From contig JAIUNK010000009.1 in assembly GCA_020161845.1 (NCBI GenBank), forward strand, positions 62,001 through 126,000: a stretch of DNA of 64,000 bases, written 5' to 3'. The stretch's first letter is position 1; each line of letters opens with the position of its first letter. Source of the DNA: Actinomycetota bacterium (GTDB taxonomy: Bacteria; Actinomycetota; Actinomycetes; Actinomycetales; Dermatophilaceae). The position numbers and the translations under genes are program-made. Shown here one piece after another: positions 1 to 8,933 of the stretch. The notes beneath the pieces are model-generated. The model saw nothing but the letters and a program-made list of their open reading frames with translations, made no database searches and was not told the origin of the DNA.

Positions 1-760
1 CGGTGCGGATCATGGTCTGCTCGACGCACGGCGGTGGCTCGGCCGCGGTGCCGCTCGTGCTCGGCTGCCAGTTCGTCATGTCGTTGCGCAGCACCCGGAC
101 CGGTCCGGTGGTTTCGGTCAACGGCAGCGTCAGCCCGAACAGCAGCGGTGCCCCGACGGCCAGGAAACCCAGCACCACATAGGTCATCGCTACCGAGCTG
201 ACCACCCGCGCCGTCAGCGCGGACACGCCGATGCCGATCGCGCAGATCGACCCGGTGACCAACGCCAACGTCAGCACCGCCAGGCCCAGCGAGCCGGCCG
301 TCACGCCGCCCGCAAGCAGCGCCCACCCCAACACCGGCGCCGCGATCGCCAGGAAGCCCAGCGCGGCGATCCAGGCGCCCAGCCACTTGCCCACCGCGAT
401 CTGCGCCGGGCTGAGCAGGCTGGCCTGCAGCGAGGCAAGGATTCCGTCGGCCCGGTCGCCGCTGATCGCGCTCGCCGACAGCGACGGCGCCACGAGCAGG
501 GCGAGGGTGAGGACGACGAAAATGGTCACCCCGTAGAACAGGGCCGCCTGCCCCTGCGTGCTGGCGTGCTGGGTCGCGAACCAAGTCAACGCCACGAACC
601 CGTAGACGGCGACGATCCAGGCCAGCAGCACCCATCGAGTGCGCGACGTCCGCAGCCGCTGACGCAGGTCCAGCCCCGCCACCGTGCGCACCCCGGCCCA
701 GAAGGGCACCCGCTCCGGGGTGCGCGTCGCCCCGCGCGGCTCACTCATCTGCAGCGTCAT
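1..760 (-). CDS. ABC-2 type exporter, permease subunit (3' part beyond window)
   Basis: Membrane permease partner of the ATPase encoded just upstream on the same strand. Reading the minus strand from the ATG at 760 gives an uninterrupted frame to the window edge (about 253 residues). It has an N-terminal cytoplasmic stretch, then hydrophobic helices near residues 42-62 and 75-95, and further helices after residue 125, as in ABC-2 permeases. A GDRADG-like loop follows the second helix, which is typical of the family. The ATG overlaps the ATPase stop by 4 nt (ATGA), so the two are translationally coupled. A second in-frame ATG five codons later is an alternative start. The substrate cannot be told. 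The C-terminus is missing because the window begins inside the gene. Confidence 0.8.
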   Translation of the reverse strand, partial: MTLQMSEPRGATRTPERVPFWAGVRTVAGLDLRQRLRTSRTRWVLLAWIVAVYGFVALTWFATQHASTQGQAALFYGVTIFVVLTLALLVAPSLSASAISGDRADGILASLQASLLSPAQIAVGKWLGAWIAALGFLAIAAPVLGWALLAGGVTAGSLGLAVLTLALVTGSICAIGIGVSALTARVVSSVAMTYVVLGFLAVGAPLLFGLTLPLTETTGPVRVLRNDMTNWQPSTSGTAAEPPPCVEQTMIRT

Positions 761-1728
761 CGTCGCGCCCCCTCGTGCTCGGCCGTCGCGCTCAGGTAGG
801 CGGCCTCCAGGCCACCATCGGTCGCCGGGGCCAGCCCGCAGACGGGCACACCCGCCGTGACCAGCCGCGCCACCAGGTCGGCGGCGGCGCTGGGGTCGCC
901 GAGGGCGAGCTCGTACGTCGGGGGCCAGGCGGGCACCGGCACCCGACGTACCGTCGAGGGCTGCCACCGCGGCCCCTGCGCCCGGCCGTCGCCGTCCGCC
1001 ACGCGCGGCAGCGCCGCCTCGAAAGCGGCCGCGTCGAGGACGGCCAGCAACCAGCGGCCGGTGCGACCCGGGGAGCGCAGGTCATGGGTCGCGACGGTCC
1101 GCCCGCCGTCGATGATCACCGCCCGATCGGCCATCTCCTCCAGTTCCACCAGGATGTGGCTGCTCACCAGGATGGTGCGGCCCCGGTCCGCCAGGTCGCG
1201 CAGCACGTCGCGCAGCTCGATCCGGCTGCGCGGGTCGAGGCCGGAGGCCGGCTCGTCGAGCAGCAGCACGTCGGGATCGTGCACCAGGGCGCGCGCCAAG
1301 CCCAGGCGCTGCTTCTGACCGCGGGAGAGCACCCGTGCGGGCCGGTCGTGCAGGTCGGCCAGGTGCACGAGGGCGAGGAGTTCCTCGATGCGGTCGGCCG
1401 CGGCGGCGCGGCCGATCCCGTACGTCGCGGCGACCGTGGCCAAGACCTCGCGGACGGTCAGGGTGTCCCAGGTGCCGAAGCCGTCGGGCATCCAGCCCAT
1501 CAGCCGGCGTACCTGCCGGGGCGCGGTCACCGGGTCATGCCCCGCGACGCGCACGGTCCCCTCGTCGGGCGCCAGCAGCGTGGCCAGCACCAGCAGCAAC
1601 GTGGTCTTGCCCGCGCCGTTGGGGCCGACGAGCGCCGTGACCTCCCCGGGCGCGGCGGTCAGGTCGATCCCGTCCACCGCTTTGACGGTGCCGAAACTCC
1701 GGCGAAGCCCCCGCACTTCGATGCTCAC
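757..1728 (-). CDS. ABC transporter ATP-binding protein
   Basis: ATPase that powers the ABC-2 exporter whose permease follows. The 323 residues contain Walker A GPNGAGKTT (about 36-44), an ABC signature LSRGQKQRLGLARAL, Walker B VLLLDEPASGLDP, and the switch histidine in SSHI. The C-terminal 100 residues are a variable extension common in DrrA/CcmA-type exporters. The start at 1728 is the only good one before MSIEVRGLRRSFG and needs no extension. The gene is first in a two-gene minus-strand operon and diverges from lysC across about 150 bp. Between the two, a 14-bp stretch of the sequence GTCTGCCTAGCTC recurs twice near 1735-1768. The family is certain; the exported compound is unknown. Confidence 0.9.
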   Translation of the reverse strand: MSIEVRGLRRSFGTVKAVDGIDLTAAPGEVTALVGPNGAGKTTLLLVLATLLAPDEGTVRVAGHDPVTAPRQVRRLMGWMPDGFGTWDTLTVREVLATVAATYGIGRAAAADRIEELLALVHLADLHDRPARVLSRGQKQRLGLARALVHDPDVLLLDEPASGLDPRSRIELRDVLRDLADRGRTILVSSHILVELEEMADRAVIIDGGRTVATHDLRSPGRTGRWLLAVLDAAAFEAALPRVADGDGRAQGPRWQPSTVRRVPVPAWPPTYELALGDPSAAADLVARLVTAGVPVCGLAPATDGGLEAAYLSATAEHEGARR

Positions 1729-1834
1729 AAGGGCAGTCTGCCTAGCTCAGGGAAGTCTGCCTAGCTCGCAACACAAGGCCGAAAGGCTCTTGTCTCGCCG
1801 GTCGAGCCTCTCGGAACCCGTTGGGGCGCACGGT

Positions 1835-1840
1835 TAGACT
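1835..1840 (+). promoter_or_regulatory. Probable -10 box for lysC-asd
   Basis: TAGACT lies 41 nt before the lysC start codon and matches the actinobacterial TANNNT -10 pattern. No convincing -35 is visible. A GAGGAG ribosome binding site at 1868-1873 sits between it and the GTG at 1882, so this transcript has a short leader, unlike the leaderless genes elsewhere in the window. Confidence 0.4.
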
Positions 1841-1881
1841 CTCCTACCGTTCGCCTGCAGTTCGAGACGAGGAGTCCAGCG

Positions 1882-3153
1882 GTGGCCTTGGTGGTCCAGA
1901 AGTACGGTGGGTCGTCCGTCGCGGACGCCGAAAGCGTCAAGCGGGTGGCGCGGCGCATCGTGGAGACCAAGAAGGCCGGCAACGACGTCGTGGTGGTCGT
2001 CTCCGCGATGGGCGACACCACGGACGAGCTGATCGACCTGGCCGCGTCCATCAGCCCGCTCCCCCCGCCGCGTGAGCTGGACGTGCTGCTCAGCTCGGGG
2101 GAGCGGATCTCGATGGCCGTTCTCGCGATGGCGATCGCCAACCTCGGCTACACCGCGGAGTCGTTCACGGGCAGTCAGGCCGGGGTGGTCACCGACGAGA
2201 ACCACGGCGTGGCCCGCGTCATGGATGTGACGCCCGGGCGGATCGAGGCCTGCGTCCGGGACGGCAAGATCGCGATCGTCGCCGGCTTCCAAGGCGTGTC
2301 GCGGACGTCGAAGAACATCACCACGTTGGGTCGCGGCGGCTCGGACCTGACGGCCGTCGCCCTGGCCGCCGCCATGCGGGCGCAGGTGTGCGAGATCTAC
2401 ACCGACGTCGACGGCGTCTTCACGGCCGACCCGCGGATCGTGCCGAGCGCCCGCCGCATCCCGGTGCTCTCCACCGAGGAGACGCTGGAGATGGCCGCGA
2501 ACGGCGCCAAGATCCTGCACCTGCGATGCGTGGAATACGCCCGCAACTACCAGATCCCCATTCACGTGCGGTCCTCCTTCTCGCACAAGGAAGGCACCCG
2601 CATCACGGACCAGCACCCCGAAGGAGAGGCCGTGGAGGCTCCCGTTATCGCCGGCGTGGCGCACGACCGCAGCGAGGCAAAGATCACCGTGGTCGACGTT
2701 CCGGACCGACCGGGCTACGCCGCCAAGATCTTCGAGATCGTGGCGCAGACCGACGCGAACATCGACATGATCGTGCAGAACGTGTCGGCCGTGGAAACCG
2801 GCAAAACGGATATTTCCTTCACGCTGCCGACGAAGGATGCCGACCGGGTCGTCAAGGCCCTCGACCACCACAAGGCGACGATCGGCTTCCGCAGCCTGAT
2901 CTTCGATGACGCGATCGGCAAGCTGTCCCTGGTCGGCGCGGGCATGCGCACCCACCAGGGGGTCAGCGCGACGCTGTTCAAGGCGCTCGCGGACGCCGAC
3001 ATCAACATTCAGATGATCTCCACCTCGGAGATCCGCCTCTCTGTCGTGACCAGCGAGGACCAACTCAACGACGCGGTGCGCGCGGTGCACACGGCGTTCA
3101 ATCTCGACTCGTCGGAAGGCGAGGCGGTCGTGTACGGAGGAACCGGACGATGA
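1882..3153 (+). CDS. lysC: Aspartate kinase (alpha subunit frame)
   Basis: Phosphorylates aspartate with ATP, the first step to lysine, threonine, methionine and diaminopimelate. The 423-residue protein has the amino acid kinase domain at the N-terminus (KYGGSS at about 7-12, VVVSAMGD near 40) and two ACT regulatory domains after about residue 260, ending in the typical VVYGGTGR tail. The GTG start is preceded by GAGGAG. It overlaps asd by 4 nt (ATGA), so the two form an operon as in other actinobacteria. An internal in-frame start probably also yields a separate regulatory beta subunit (see the entry at 2632). Feedback control by lysine plus threonine is expected from the family, not shown here. 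Confidence 0.96.
   Translation: MALVVQKYGGSSVADAESVKRVARRIVETKKAGNDVVVVVSAMGDTTDELIDLAASISPLPPPRELDVLLSSGERISMAVLAMAIANLGYTAESFTGSQAGVVTDENHGVARVMDVTPGRIEACVRDGKIAIVAGFQGVSRTSKNITTLGRGGSDLTAVALAAAMRAQVCEIYTDVDGVFTADPRIVPSARRIPVLSTEETLEMAANGAKILHLRCVEYARNYQIPIHVRSSFSHKEGTRITDQHPEGEAVEAPVIAGVAHDRSEAKITVVDVPDRPGYAAKIFEIVAQTDANIDMIVQNVSAVETGKTDISFTLPTKDADRVVKALDHHKATIGFRSLIFDDAIGKLSLVGAGMRTHQGVSATLFKALADADINIQMISTSEIRLSVVTSEDQLNDAVRAVHTAFNLDSSEGEAVVYGGTGR
2632..3153 (+). other. Internal in-frame start: aspartate kinase beta subunit
   Basis: Codon 251 of lysC is GTG at 2632, preceded by AAGGAG at 2621-2626 with 5 nt spacing, a better ribosome binding site than that of the full gene. Translation from here gives a 173-residue protein beginning [10 protein letters not shown], consisting only of the two ACT domains. 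In Corynebacterium and Bacillus aspartokinase II the beta subunit is made from an in-frame internal start at the equivalent place, so the same arrangement is inferred here. Confidence 0.65.
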
Positions 3154-4232
3154 GCAACTACAGCGAGCGCGGCAAGCCCACCCTGGCGGTCGTCGGTGCG
3201 ACCGGCGCCGTCGGCAGCGTGATGCTGACGATCCTGAGCAGTCGCGAGGACGTCTGGGGCGAGATCAAGCTCGTCGCCTCCGCCCGGTCCGCCGGCAAGG
3301 TCCTGCAGGTCCGCGGCGAGGACGTCACGGTCCAGGAGCTCACGCCCGAGGTGTTCGACGGGGTCGACGTCGCGATGTTCGACGTCCCGGACGAGATCTC
3401 CGCGCACTGGGCACCGATTGCCGCCTCGCGCGGCGCGGTCGTGGTGGACAACTCGGGTGCCTACCGGATGGACCCCGAGGTGCCGCTCGTCGTACCGGAA
3501 GTGAACCCGGCCCAGGTGAAGAACCGGCCCAAGGGCATCATCAGCAACCCCAACTGCACGACGCTGACGATGATGGACGCCCTCGGGGCGTTGCACGCCG
3601 GCTGGGGGCTCACCGAACTGGTGGTCGCCTCCTATCAGGCCGCCTCGGGTGCGGGGCAGCCGGGGGTGGACCGCCTGTACGCCGAGATCGAGGCCGTCGT
3701 CGGCGAGCGGGTGGGCAGCCAGACCGGTGACGTGCGCCGGCTGATCGAGTCCACGCTGGGTTCGGATTCGCCGTTCCCGGCGCCCCTGGCGATGAACGTG
3801 GTGCCGTGGGCGGGCTCGCTCAAGGACGACGGCTGGAGCAGCGAAGAGCTGAAGGTGCGCAGCGAGTCCCGCAAGATTCTCGGCATTCCCGACCTCAAGG
3901 TCTCCGCGACCTGCGTGCGGGTGCCGGTCGTCACGACCCATTCGCTGATGGTGCACGCCAGCTTCTCTCGGCCGATCACGGTCGAGGAGGCGCGCGAGGC
4001 GTTGGTGGCCGCGCCGAGCGTGGTGCTCCTGGACGACCCGGAGCGCGGCGAGTGGCCGACCCCGGCGGACGTCGTCGGCACCGACCCGACCTGGGTGGGC
4101 CGGGTCCGGCAGGCCCTCGACTTCCCGAACACCATCGAGCTGTTCGTCTGTGGCGACAACCTGCGCAAGGGCGCCGCGCTGAACACCGCCCAGATCGCCG
4201 AGCTGGTCTGTGCGGAGCTGTCCGGGCGCTGA
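3150..4232 (+). CDS. asd: Aspartate-semialdehyde dehydrogenase
   Basis: NADPH-dependent reduction of aspartyl phosphate to aspartate semialdehyde, the step after aspartate kinase. The 360 residues show the NADP-binding GATGAVG at about 16-22, the active-site cysteine in SNPNCTT (Cys136), and the SYQAASGAG segment that follows it, all standard for Asd. The family has a catalytic histidine in its second half; the HASFSRP region is in the right place but I did not assign the residue. It is translationally coupled to lysC (ATG at 3150 overlaps the TGA). A strong hairpin follows the stop, ending the operon. Confidence 0.96.
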   Translation: MSNYSERGKPTLAVVGATGAVGSVMLTILSSREDVWGEIKLVASARSAGKVLQVRGEDVTVQELTPEVFDGVDVAMFDVPDEISAHWAPIAASRGAVVVDNSGAYRMDPEVPLVVPEVNPAQVKNRPKGIISNPNCTTLTMMDALGALHAGWGLTELVVASYQAASGAGQPGVDRLYAEIEAVVGERVGSQTGDVRRLIESTLGSDSPFPAPLAMNVVPWAGSLKDDGWSSEELKVRSESRKILGIPDLKVSATCVRVPVVTTHSLMVHASFSRPITVEEAREALVAAPSVVLLDDPERGEWPTPADVVGTDPTWVGRVRQALDFPNTIELFVCGDNLRKGAALNTAQIAELVCAELSGR

Positions 4233-4271
4233 GCGAGCGGCCGGGCCCGGAAGCCGGGCCACGAACGAGCG

Positions 4272-4319
4272 ACGACGAACCGCCCACCACCTCAGATCAG
4301 GTGGTGGGCGGTTCGTCGT
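4272..4319 (+). terminator. Long perfect hairpin ending the lysC-asd operon
   Basis: Bases 4272-4292 and 4299-4319 are perfectly complementary (21 bp) around a 6-nt loop CAGATC, 40 nt after the asd stop. There is no clear T-run after it, which is common for actinobacterial terminators. Because the stem is symmetric it could also act on transcripts arriving from the minus strand. Confidence 0.75.
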
Positions 4320-4398
4320 GGTCGGTCCCGGTAGGCGTCCGAGGTGGTGACCCGGTGTGCGAGTGGACGCGACGCCGGGACCGACCGGTGCCGCGGGA

Positions 4399-4575
4399 TC
4401 AGGCCGGCGTGACCGCTCGCGCGGGGGTCCGGGTGGGTCGCGCCCGGTCGGGGCCGCCTGGCGGCTGATGCTTGCGGGTCTGCATGTGACGTTCGTCCAT
4501 GCGGTGCCTGTCGACCGTGGCTTGCAGGCGGAGTCGCTCGGCTTCGTCGATGTGGGTGAGGCCTTCTTCCAACAT
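4399..4575 (-). CDS. Possible small basic protein, unknown
   Basis: A 58-residue frame starting at the ATG at 4575, with AGGTAGG about 10 nt upstream. It reads as a charged helix (MLEEGLTHIDEAERLRLQA) followed by a Pro/Arg-rich tail. The stretch has the acidic, heptad-like look of real coding sequence, and an AT-richer segment plus an inverted repeat (4605-4628) lie directly upstream, as for a promoter. I do not recognise a family. Chance open frames are common at this GC content, so this is only a candidate; otherwise the 480 bp between the asd terminator and the MOSC gene hold nothing I can name. Confidence 0.3.
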   Translation of the reverse strand: MLEEGLTHIDEAERLRLQATVDRHRMDERHMQTRKHQPPGGPDRARPTRTPARAVTPA

Positions 4576-4604
4576 CTCTGGGTCACCTACCTGGGGATGG
4601 GGTG

Positions 4605-4628
4605 GATCGTTGCACGATCGCAACGATC
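4605..4628. promoter_or_regulatory. Inverted repeat, possible operator
   Basis: GATCGTTGC (4605-4613) is repeated as its exact complement GCAACGATC (4620-4628) around ACGATC. It lies 30 nt upstream of the small minus-strand frame at 4399-4575, in the most AT-rich part of the neighbourhood. It could be a repressor site; no regulator gene is adjacent. Confidence 0.35.
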
Positions 4629-4800
4629 GGGGGGTTAACACAGCTTCACATAAGTTGAGGGCGGGGACCATAGCCGGATAGATGGATTTACCGCTGATTT
4701 GCCGATCACGGGACCGCGCCACAACCTCTCCTCGGCCCGCAGGGGGTATAGCGTGGCGCGGCCGTCCAGGTGGCGGCCTCGGGGTCGACCTTGCCGCAGG

Positions 4801-5490
4801 TCAGGTGACCAGGAGGTCGCCGACGGTCAGCTCGGCCGGGGCGAGCGGGCGCAGATAGATCGCCGCGCAGGCATCGCGAGCCCCGGTCGCCCTGAGCAGG
4901 CCGGGCAGCGCCGGGATGTCGGCCTGCTCGACGTCGACCATGCGGCACCGGGTGACCCGCTGCGTCACCGCGAAATGGGCCCGGCCGATCGTCAGGCGCC
5001 GGTCGACCCAGCCGTCCTCGACGTACGGCTCATCCGTCTCGATCACGAGGTTCGCCCGCAGGTGCCGCGGATCGACCGGCTCGCCCGTGCCCAACCGGCG
5101 GCCGAGTTCCGCCAGGGTGGCCATGCCCACGAGGCTGACCGGCGCCGCGTCGAGGTGGCTCTGGTCGTTCTCGGGAAGCAGCCGGACGTCGGCGCCGCAG
5201 TCGGCGCGCAGCGCCGCCGCGACCTCGGGGTCGGTGATCTCTCGCCAGTCGGCCGCCCCGCGGCGAACCCACGCGGTGGCCTGCGGATCGGGCAGTTTCG
5301 CGCGCCACGAGAACAGGGCATCGACGCGGCGGAATCTGCGACTGTCCTTGCCCGACCCGATCTTGCCCGCGGCATCGTGCAGTGCCCACAGCCGGTCCCC
5401 GGCGAGCCGTTGCGGGGTCACCGGCCACGCGCTCACCTGCTGTCCGGCCATGGACTTCACGGGGAAGACGTGGATCTGCTGCAGCCGCAT
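4801..5490 (-). CDS. MOSC domain protein
   Basis: A 229-residue protein of the MOSC family (molybdenum cofactor sulfurase C-terminal type). The N-terminus MRLQQIHVFPVKSMAG matches the MOSC beta-barrel domain, and the C-terminal part carries the conserved cysteine in RCRMVDVEQ (about residue 181) used by such proteins to bind sulfur or Moco. Relatives include mARC-type reductases and YcbX, which act on N-hydroxylated compounds; which reaction applies here cannot be told. It is a single gene, convergent with lysC-asd across a gap of about 570 bp. Confidence 0.88.
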   Translation of the reverse strand: MRLQQIHVFPVKSMAGQQVSAWPVTPQRLAGDRLWALHDAAGKIGSGKDSRRFRRVDALFSWRAKLPDPQATAWVRRGAADWREITDPEVAAALRADCGADVRLLPENDQSHLDAAPVSLVGMATLAELGRRLGTGEPVDPRHLRANLVIETDEPYVEDGWVDRRLTIGRAHFAVTQRVTRCRMVDVEQADIPALPGLLRATGARDACAAIYLRPLAPAELTVGDLLVT

Positions 5491-5551
5491 GTCGGCTCCT
5501 CACCGCGCTCGGGTCGCGCCGGCGAGGCGCCGGGACGACCCCGGCATTGTG

Positions 5552-5585
5552 TCAAGCCCACCGGAGTCTCAAGCCCAGCGGAGTG
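5552..5585. repeat. 17-bp tandem duplication
   Basis: Two adjacent copies (5552-5568 and 5569-5585) of a 17-bp unit beginning TCAAGCCCA, differing at two positions. The array lies between the start of the MOSC gene and the stop of the hypothetical gene at 5592. It belongs to a set of short duplications at gene ends seen across the window. Confidence 0.8.
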
Positions 5586-5591
5586 TGAACC

Positions 5592-5987
5592 TCAGCGGCC
5601 GAGCCACATCCGCAGCACGTCGGCGCCGGCCTCTGGGGTCTTGGCGGCCGGGGCCTCGCGCCGCTTCTCCTTCAGTGCGGCGATCTGGCAGGCCGCGATG
5701 AAGTGCGCGCCGAAGGCCTCGGGATGGCCGGCGCTCTTGCGGGTGCGGTCGTATTCGGCCATGGCGCCCAGCATGTTGCCGCCGGGGCGCCCGGCGAACA
5801 CCCGGGTCCGGATGGTGGCCACGTGCACGGCCTGCGCCGGGGGCTCGCCCCGCAGCACCGGCCAGGTGACGACCCGGCCGAGCCCGCGCGCGAGCAGCGC
5901 CAGGTCCGAGTCGAGCAGGACCAGGCCGTGCGGGTCCAGGTGCGCCCGATCGCGCGGCGGCGCGGTGCTGGGTTCAGGGCCGGACAT
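5592..5987 (-). CDS. Hypothetical protein
   Basis: A 131-residue frame with no family I recognise. It is charged and soluble with no membrane segment or signal peptide. The central part (GLGRVVTWPVLRGEPPAQ) and the C-terminal helix rich in Ala, Lys and Glu look coding rather than random. It lies 100 bp upstream of the MOSC gene on the same strand, so the two may be co-transcribed. The start at 5987 is an ATG without a clear ribosome binding site; a shorter product is possible. Confidence 0.5.
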   Translation of the reverse strand: MSGPEPSTAPPRDRAHLDPHGLVLLDSDLALLARGLGRVVTWPVLRGEPPAQAVHVATIRTRVFAGRPGGNMLGAMAEYDRTRKSAGHPEAFGAHFIAACQIAALKEKRREAPAAKTPEAGADVLRMWLGR

Positions 5988-6241
5988 CCGCGCCTGCCGT
6001 GCTCGCTGGAGTTGTCGTCACGAGGTACGCATCGGCTCCGGAGCTCCGCAGGTGAGCCTCGGCAGGCTGGATGTCGGCGGCGTCATATCGACCCCCGGCA
6101 TCCCCGCGCGGTCGGGACGGCAAATCCGGTCCGGTCCGGGACGGGACGCGGCGACGTCGGTTATGGTGATTCGGCCCCCGGAGCGCCCCCCTCACCCGGC
6201 GCGACCAGGGCGGGGGTGGGGGATATCTCGGGAGGAATCAG

Positions 6242-6952
6242 ATGACTTCGATCCAACGACGGCTCGTCCTGCCCGCCGGGCTCGCCTGTGTGGCGGGCCT
6301 GTTGGCCGGCTGTGCGGGTTCGGGCAGCACGACCGCCACGATGACGGGCGGCGCGAGCGGCTCGACCAGCGGGGGCGCGGGCGGCACGAGTTCGGCCGCG
6401 ACTACCTCGACCCCGAGCACCACGTCGAGCAACACGGACCCGTCCGCGCCGATCACGGCCGGCGACCCGAAGGCGGCCGTGACTGCGCCGGGCACCAAGC
6501 TCAAGGTCGGCGAGCCCGCCACGCTCGTCGCGGAGTCGGGAAAGAAGGGCGACAAGTACTACACCAAGGCCATCTACAAGGTGACCGTGACCGACATCCG
6601 CAAGGGCGCGAACTCCGACTTCGACGGCTTCAGCAACAAGGCGGAGTTCGCCGGGGTGACGCCGTGGTACGTCGAGTCGACGAACGAGATCGTCTATTGG
6701 GAGGGCAGCCCCTACGGGTCGCCCAGCATCTCGCTGTCCGGCGTGCTCGCCGACGGCCGCAAGGCCGGCTGGGTCTCCGCGTTCGGCAACTTCGAGAAGT
6801 GCAAGTCGACCTCGTTCAAGAACCGCGCGGTCGGGGAGAGCTCGAAACCGTGCACGATCGCGGCGACCAAGGGCGAGGCGGTGACCGGCGCCCGCTACGA
6901 GGGCGACAGCACCAGCGACTACTACAAGGCCCCGGTGCTCTGGCAGAAGTGA
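6242..6952 (+). CDS. Secreted lipoprotein, unknown function
   Basis: A 236-residue lipoprotein. The signal peptide (MTSIQRR, then a hydrophobic stretch) ends in a lipobox LLAGC with the lipidated cysteine near residue 24, followed by a Ser/Thr/Gly-rich linker to about residue 70. The rest is a soluble domain beginning TKLKVGEPATLV and resembling the beta-sandwich DUF4352-type domains of exported actinobacterial proteins. Two cysteines near the end (KCKSTS and PCTIAA) could form a disulfide. The start has an excellent ribosome binding site (GGGAGGAA), and a TATGGT box at 6162-6167 is a likely -10. It is a single gene, convergent with ilvD. Confidence 0.8.
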   Translation: MTSIQRRLVLPAGLACVAGLLAGCAGSGSTTATMTGGASGSTSGGAGGTSSAATTSTPSTTSSNTDPSAPITAGDPKAAVTAPGTKLKVGEPATLVAESGKKGDKYYTKAIYKVTVTDIRKGANSDFDGFSNKAEFAGVTPWYVESTNEIVYWEGSPYGSPSISLSGVLADGRKAGWVSAFGNFEKCKSTSFKNRAVGESSKPCTIAATKGEAVTGARYEGDSTSDYYKAPVLWQK

Positions 6953-6956
6953 CCCC

Positions 6957-6982
6957 GGTGCCCTGACTCGGTGCCCTGACTC
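6957..6982. repeat. 13-bp tandem duplication after the lipoprotein stop
   Basis: GGTGCCCTGACTC occurs twice in tandem (6957-6969, 6970-6982) five bases after the lipoprotein stop codon. The second copy forms the outer left arm of the palindrome at 6970-7011, so the duplication appears to derive from the terminator arm. Confidence 0.85.
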
Positions 6983-7011
6983 GGGGGCCCGGGCCCCCGA
7001 GTCAGGGCACC
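6970..7011. terminator. 42-bp perfect palindrome, bidirectional terminator
   Basis: Bases 6970-6990 are the exact reverse complement of 6991-7011: a 21-bp stem with no unpaired loop bases in the DNA (a real RNA loop would open the central GC pairs). It sits between the convergent lipoprotein and ilvD genes and contains the ilvD stop codon (7002-7004) inside its right arm. It should stop transcripts from both sides. Confidence 0.8.
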
Positions 7012-8849
7012 AGCCGCGCCGCGCCCTTGTCGGCGGACTGCGCGAACTGCGCAAAGATGCGTAGCGCCGCCGACACGGTGCGCTCCCGGTGCGCCGGACG
7101 CCAGCCCGCCGCGTCCTGCGCCTCCCGGCGCGCGGCCAGTTCCTCGTCGGAGACCTCCACGCGGACCGACCGGTTCGGGATGTCGAAGGAGATCATGTCG
7201 CCGTCGCGGACCAGCCCGATCGCCCCGCCCGAGGCCGCCTCGGGGGAGACATGCCCGACGCTCAGCCCGGAGCTGCCGCCGCTGAACCGACCGTCGGTGA
7301 TCAAGGCGCACTTTGGGCCGAGCCCGACCCCCTTGAGGTAGCTGGTCGGGTAGAGCATCTCCTGCATGCCGGGGCCACCCTTCGGGCCCTCGTATCGGAC
7401 GACGACCACGTCGCCCTCGACGATCCGGCCGCTGAGAATCATCTCGACGGCGTCATCCTGGGATTCGGCAACCTTGGCGGGACCGGAGAACGTCCATTGG
7501 TGCTCCGGCACCCCGGCGGTCTTGACGATGCAGCCGTCCGGGGCGAGGTTGCCGCGCAGCACGGCCAGCCCGCCATCGGCGGTGTAGGCGTGCTCGACGT
7601 CGCGGATGCACCCGCCCGCGGCATCGGTGTCCAGCGAATCCCACCGGTTGGTCGAGGAAAACGGTTCGGTGGTCCGCACCCCGCCGGGCGCGGCGTGGAA
7701 CATCTCGACAGCGGCGGCGCTCGGCGTACCGCCCCGAATGTCCCACTGCGCCAACCAGTCCCGCAGCGAGGGGCTGTGCACCGCGTGCACCGACTCGGTC
7801 AGCATGCCGCCCCGGGCGAGCTCGCCCATGATCGCGACGATGCCGCCGGCGCGATGCACGTCCTCCATGTAGTAGTCGTGCGTGTTCGGCGCGACCTTGC
7901 ACAGGCACGGGGTGATGCGCGAGAGGCGGTCGATGTCGTTCTGGTCGAAGTCGACCCCGGCCTCCTGCGCCGCCGCCAACAGGTGCAGCACCGTGTTCGT
8001 GGAGCCGCCCATCGCGCAGTCGACGCGCATCGCGTTCTCGAACGCGGCCTTGGTCGCGATGGAACGCGGCAGGACGGAGTCGTCGTCGCCGTCGTAGTAG
8101 CGCTTGGCGAGCTGTACGGCGAGGGCGCCGGCGCGCTCGAACAGGTCGCGCCGAGCCGCCGCGGTCGCCAGGGTGGACCCATTGCCGGGCAGCCCCAGAC
8201 CGATCACTTCGATCAGGCAGTTCATGGAGTTCGCGGTGAACATGCCCGAACACGACCCGCAGGTGGGACAGGCGGACCGCTCGACGGTCTCGATCGTCTC
8301 GTCGGAGACGTTCTTGTCGACGGCCTGGATCATCGCGTCGATGAGGTCGAGGCGCGTCGGCTTGCTCACCACCCCGTCGGGGCTGATCACGGCCTTGCCG
8401 GCTTCCATCGGGCCGCCGGAGACGAACACCGTGGGGATGTTCAGGCGCAGGGCGGCCAGCAGCATGCCGGGGGTGATCTTGTCGCAGTTGCTGATGCACA
8501 CCATCGCGTCGGCCTGGTGCGCATTGACCATGAACTCGACCGAGTCGGCGATGATCTCCCGGCTGGGCAGGCTGTAGAGCATCCCGTCGTGGCCCATCGC
8601 GATGCCGTCGTCGATGGCGATGGTGTCGAACTCCCGGCCCACGCCGCCCGCCGCCGCGATCGCCGCGGAGACGATCGAGCCCATGTCCTTGAGGTGCACG
8701 TGCCCCGGGACGAACTGGGTGTAGCTGTTGACCACCGCGATAATCGGCTTGTCGAAGTCGTCCTCACCCATGCCCGTGGCGCGCCACAGCGCGCGAGCGC
8801 CGGCCATGTTGCGGCCCTGGGTGGTGGTACGCGAACGCATCTGCGGCAT
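7002..8849 (-). CDS. ilvD: Dihydroxy-acid dehydratase
   Basis: Dehydrates dihydroxy-isovalerate and dihydroxy-methylvalerate in valine, leucine and isoleucine synthesis; an iron-sulfur enzyme of the cytoplasm. The 615 residues have the family length and motifs: N-terminal [21 protein letters not shown] with [16 protein letters not shown] following, the cluster cysteines in [12 protein letters not shown] and [17 protein letters not shown], and [19 protein letters not shown] in the C-terminal domain. The start MPQMRSR at 8849 agrees with family N-termini. It is a single gene; its stop lies inside the terminator palindrome at 6970-7011. Confidence 0.97.
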   Translation of the reverse strand: MPQMRSRTTTQGRNMAGARALWRATGMGEDDFDKPIIAVVNSYTQFVPGHVHLKDMGSIVSAAIAAAGGVGREFDTIAIDDGIAMGHDGMLYSLPSREIIADSVEFMVNAHQADAMVCISNCDKITPGMLLAALRLNIPTVFVSGGPMEAGKAVISPDGVVSKPTRLDLIDAMIQAVDKNVSDETIETVERSACPTCGSCSGMFTANSMNCLIEVIGLGLPGNGSTLATAAARRDLFERAGALAVQLAKRYYDGDDDSVLPRSIATKAAFENAMRVDCAMGGSTNTVLHLLAAAQEAGVDFDQNDIDRLSRITPCLCKVAPNTHDYYMEDVHRAGGIVAIMGELARGGMLTESVHAVHSPSLRDWLAQWDIRGGTPSAAAVEMFHAAPGGVRTTEPFSSTNRWDSLDTDAAGGCIRDVEHAYTADGGLAVLRGNLAPDGCIVKTAGVPEHQWTFSGPAKVAESQDDAVEMILSGRIVEGDVVVVRYEGPKGGPGMQEMLYPTSYLKGVGLGPKCALITDGRFSGGSSGLSVGHVSPEAASGGAIGLVRDGDMISFDIPNRSVRVEVSDEELAARREAQDAAGWRPAHRERTVSAALRIFAQFAQSADKGAARLVP

Positions 8850-8933
8850 GGGACTACCTCGCCTGCTGGGAACCGGAGACAGGTCCCCAGGCTAGCGGGG
8901 CCTCAGGATCACTCGCCCGGCGACCCTGCCGGG

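Noticed and set aside
1834-3090. Long minus-strand open frame (418 codons) opposite lysC
   Set aside because: It is the antisense shadow of a clearly conserved aspartate kinase; the translation is His/Arg/Gly-rich with no motif. High GC makes such frames common.
4699-6966. 755-codon plus-strand frame spanning MOSC, hypothetical and lipoprotein genes
   Set aside because: It crosses three genes and intergenic DNA, has no domain, and the lipoprotein beneath it has a lipobox and strong ribosome binding site.
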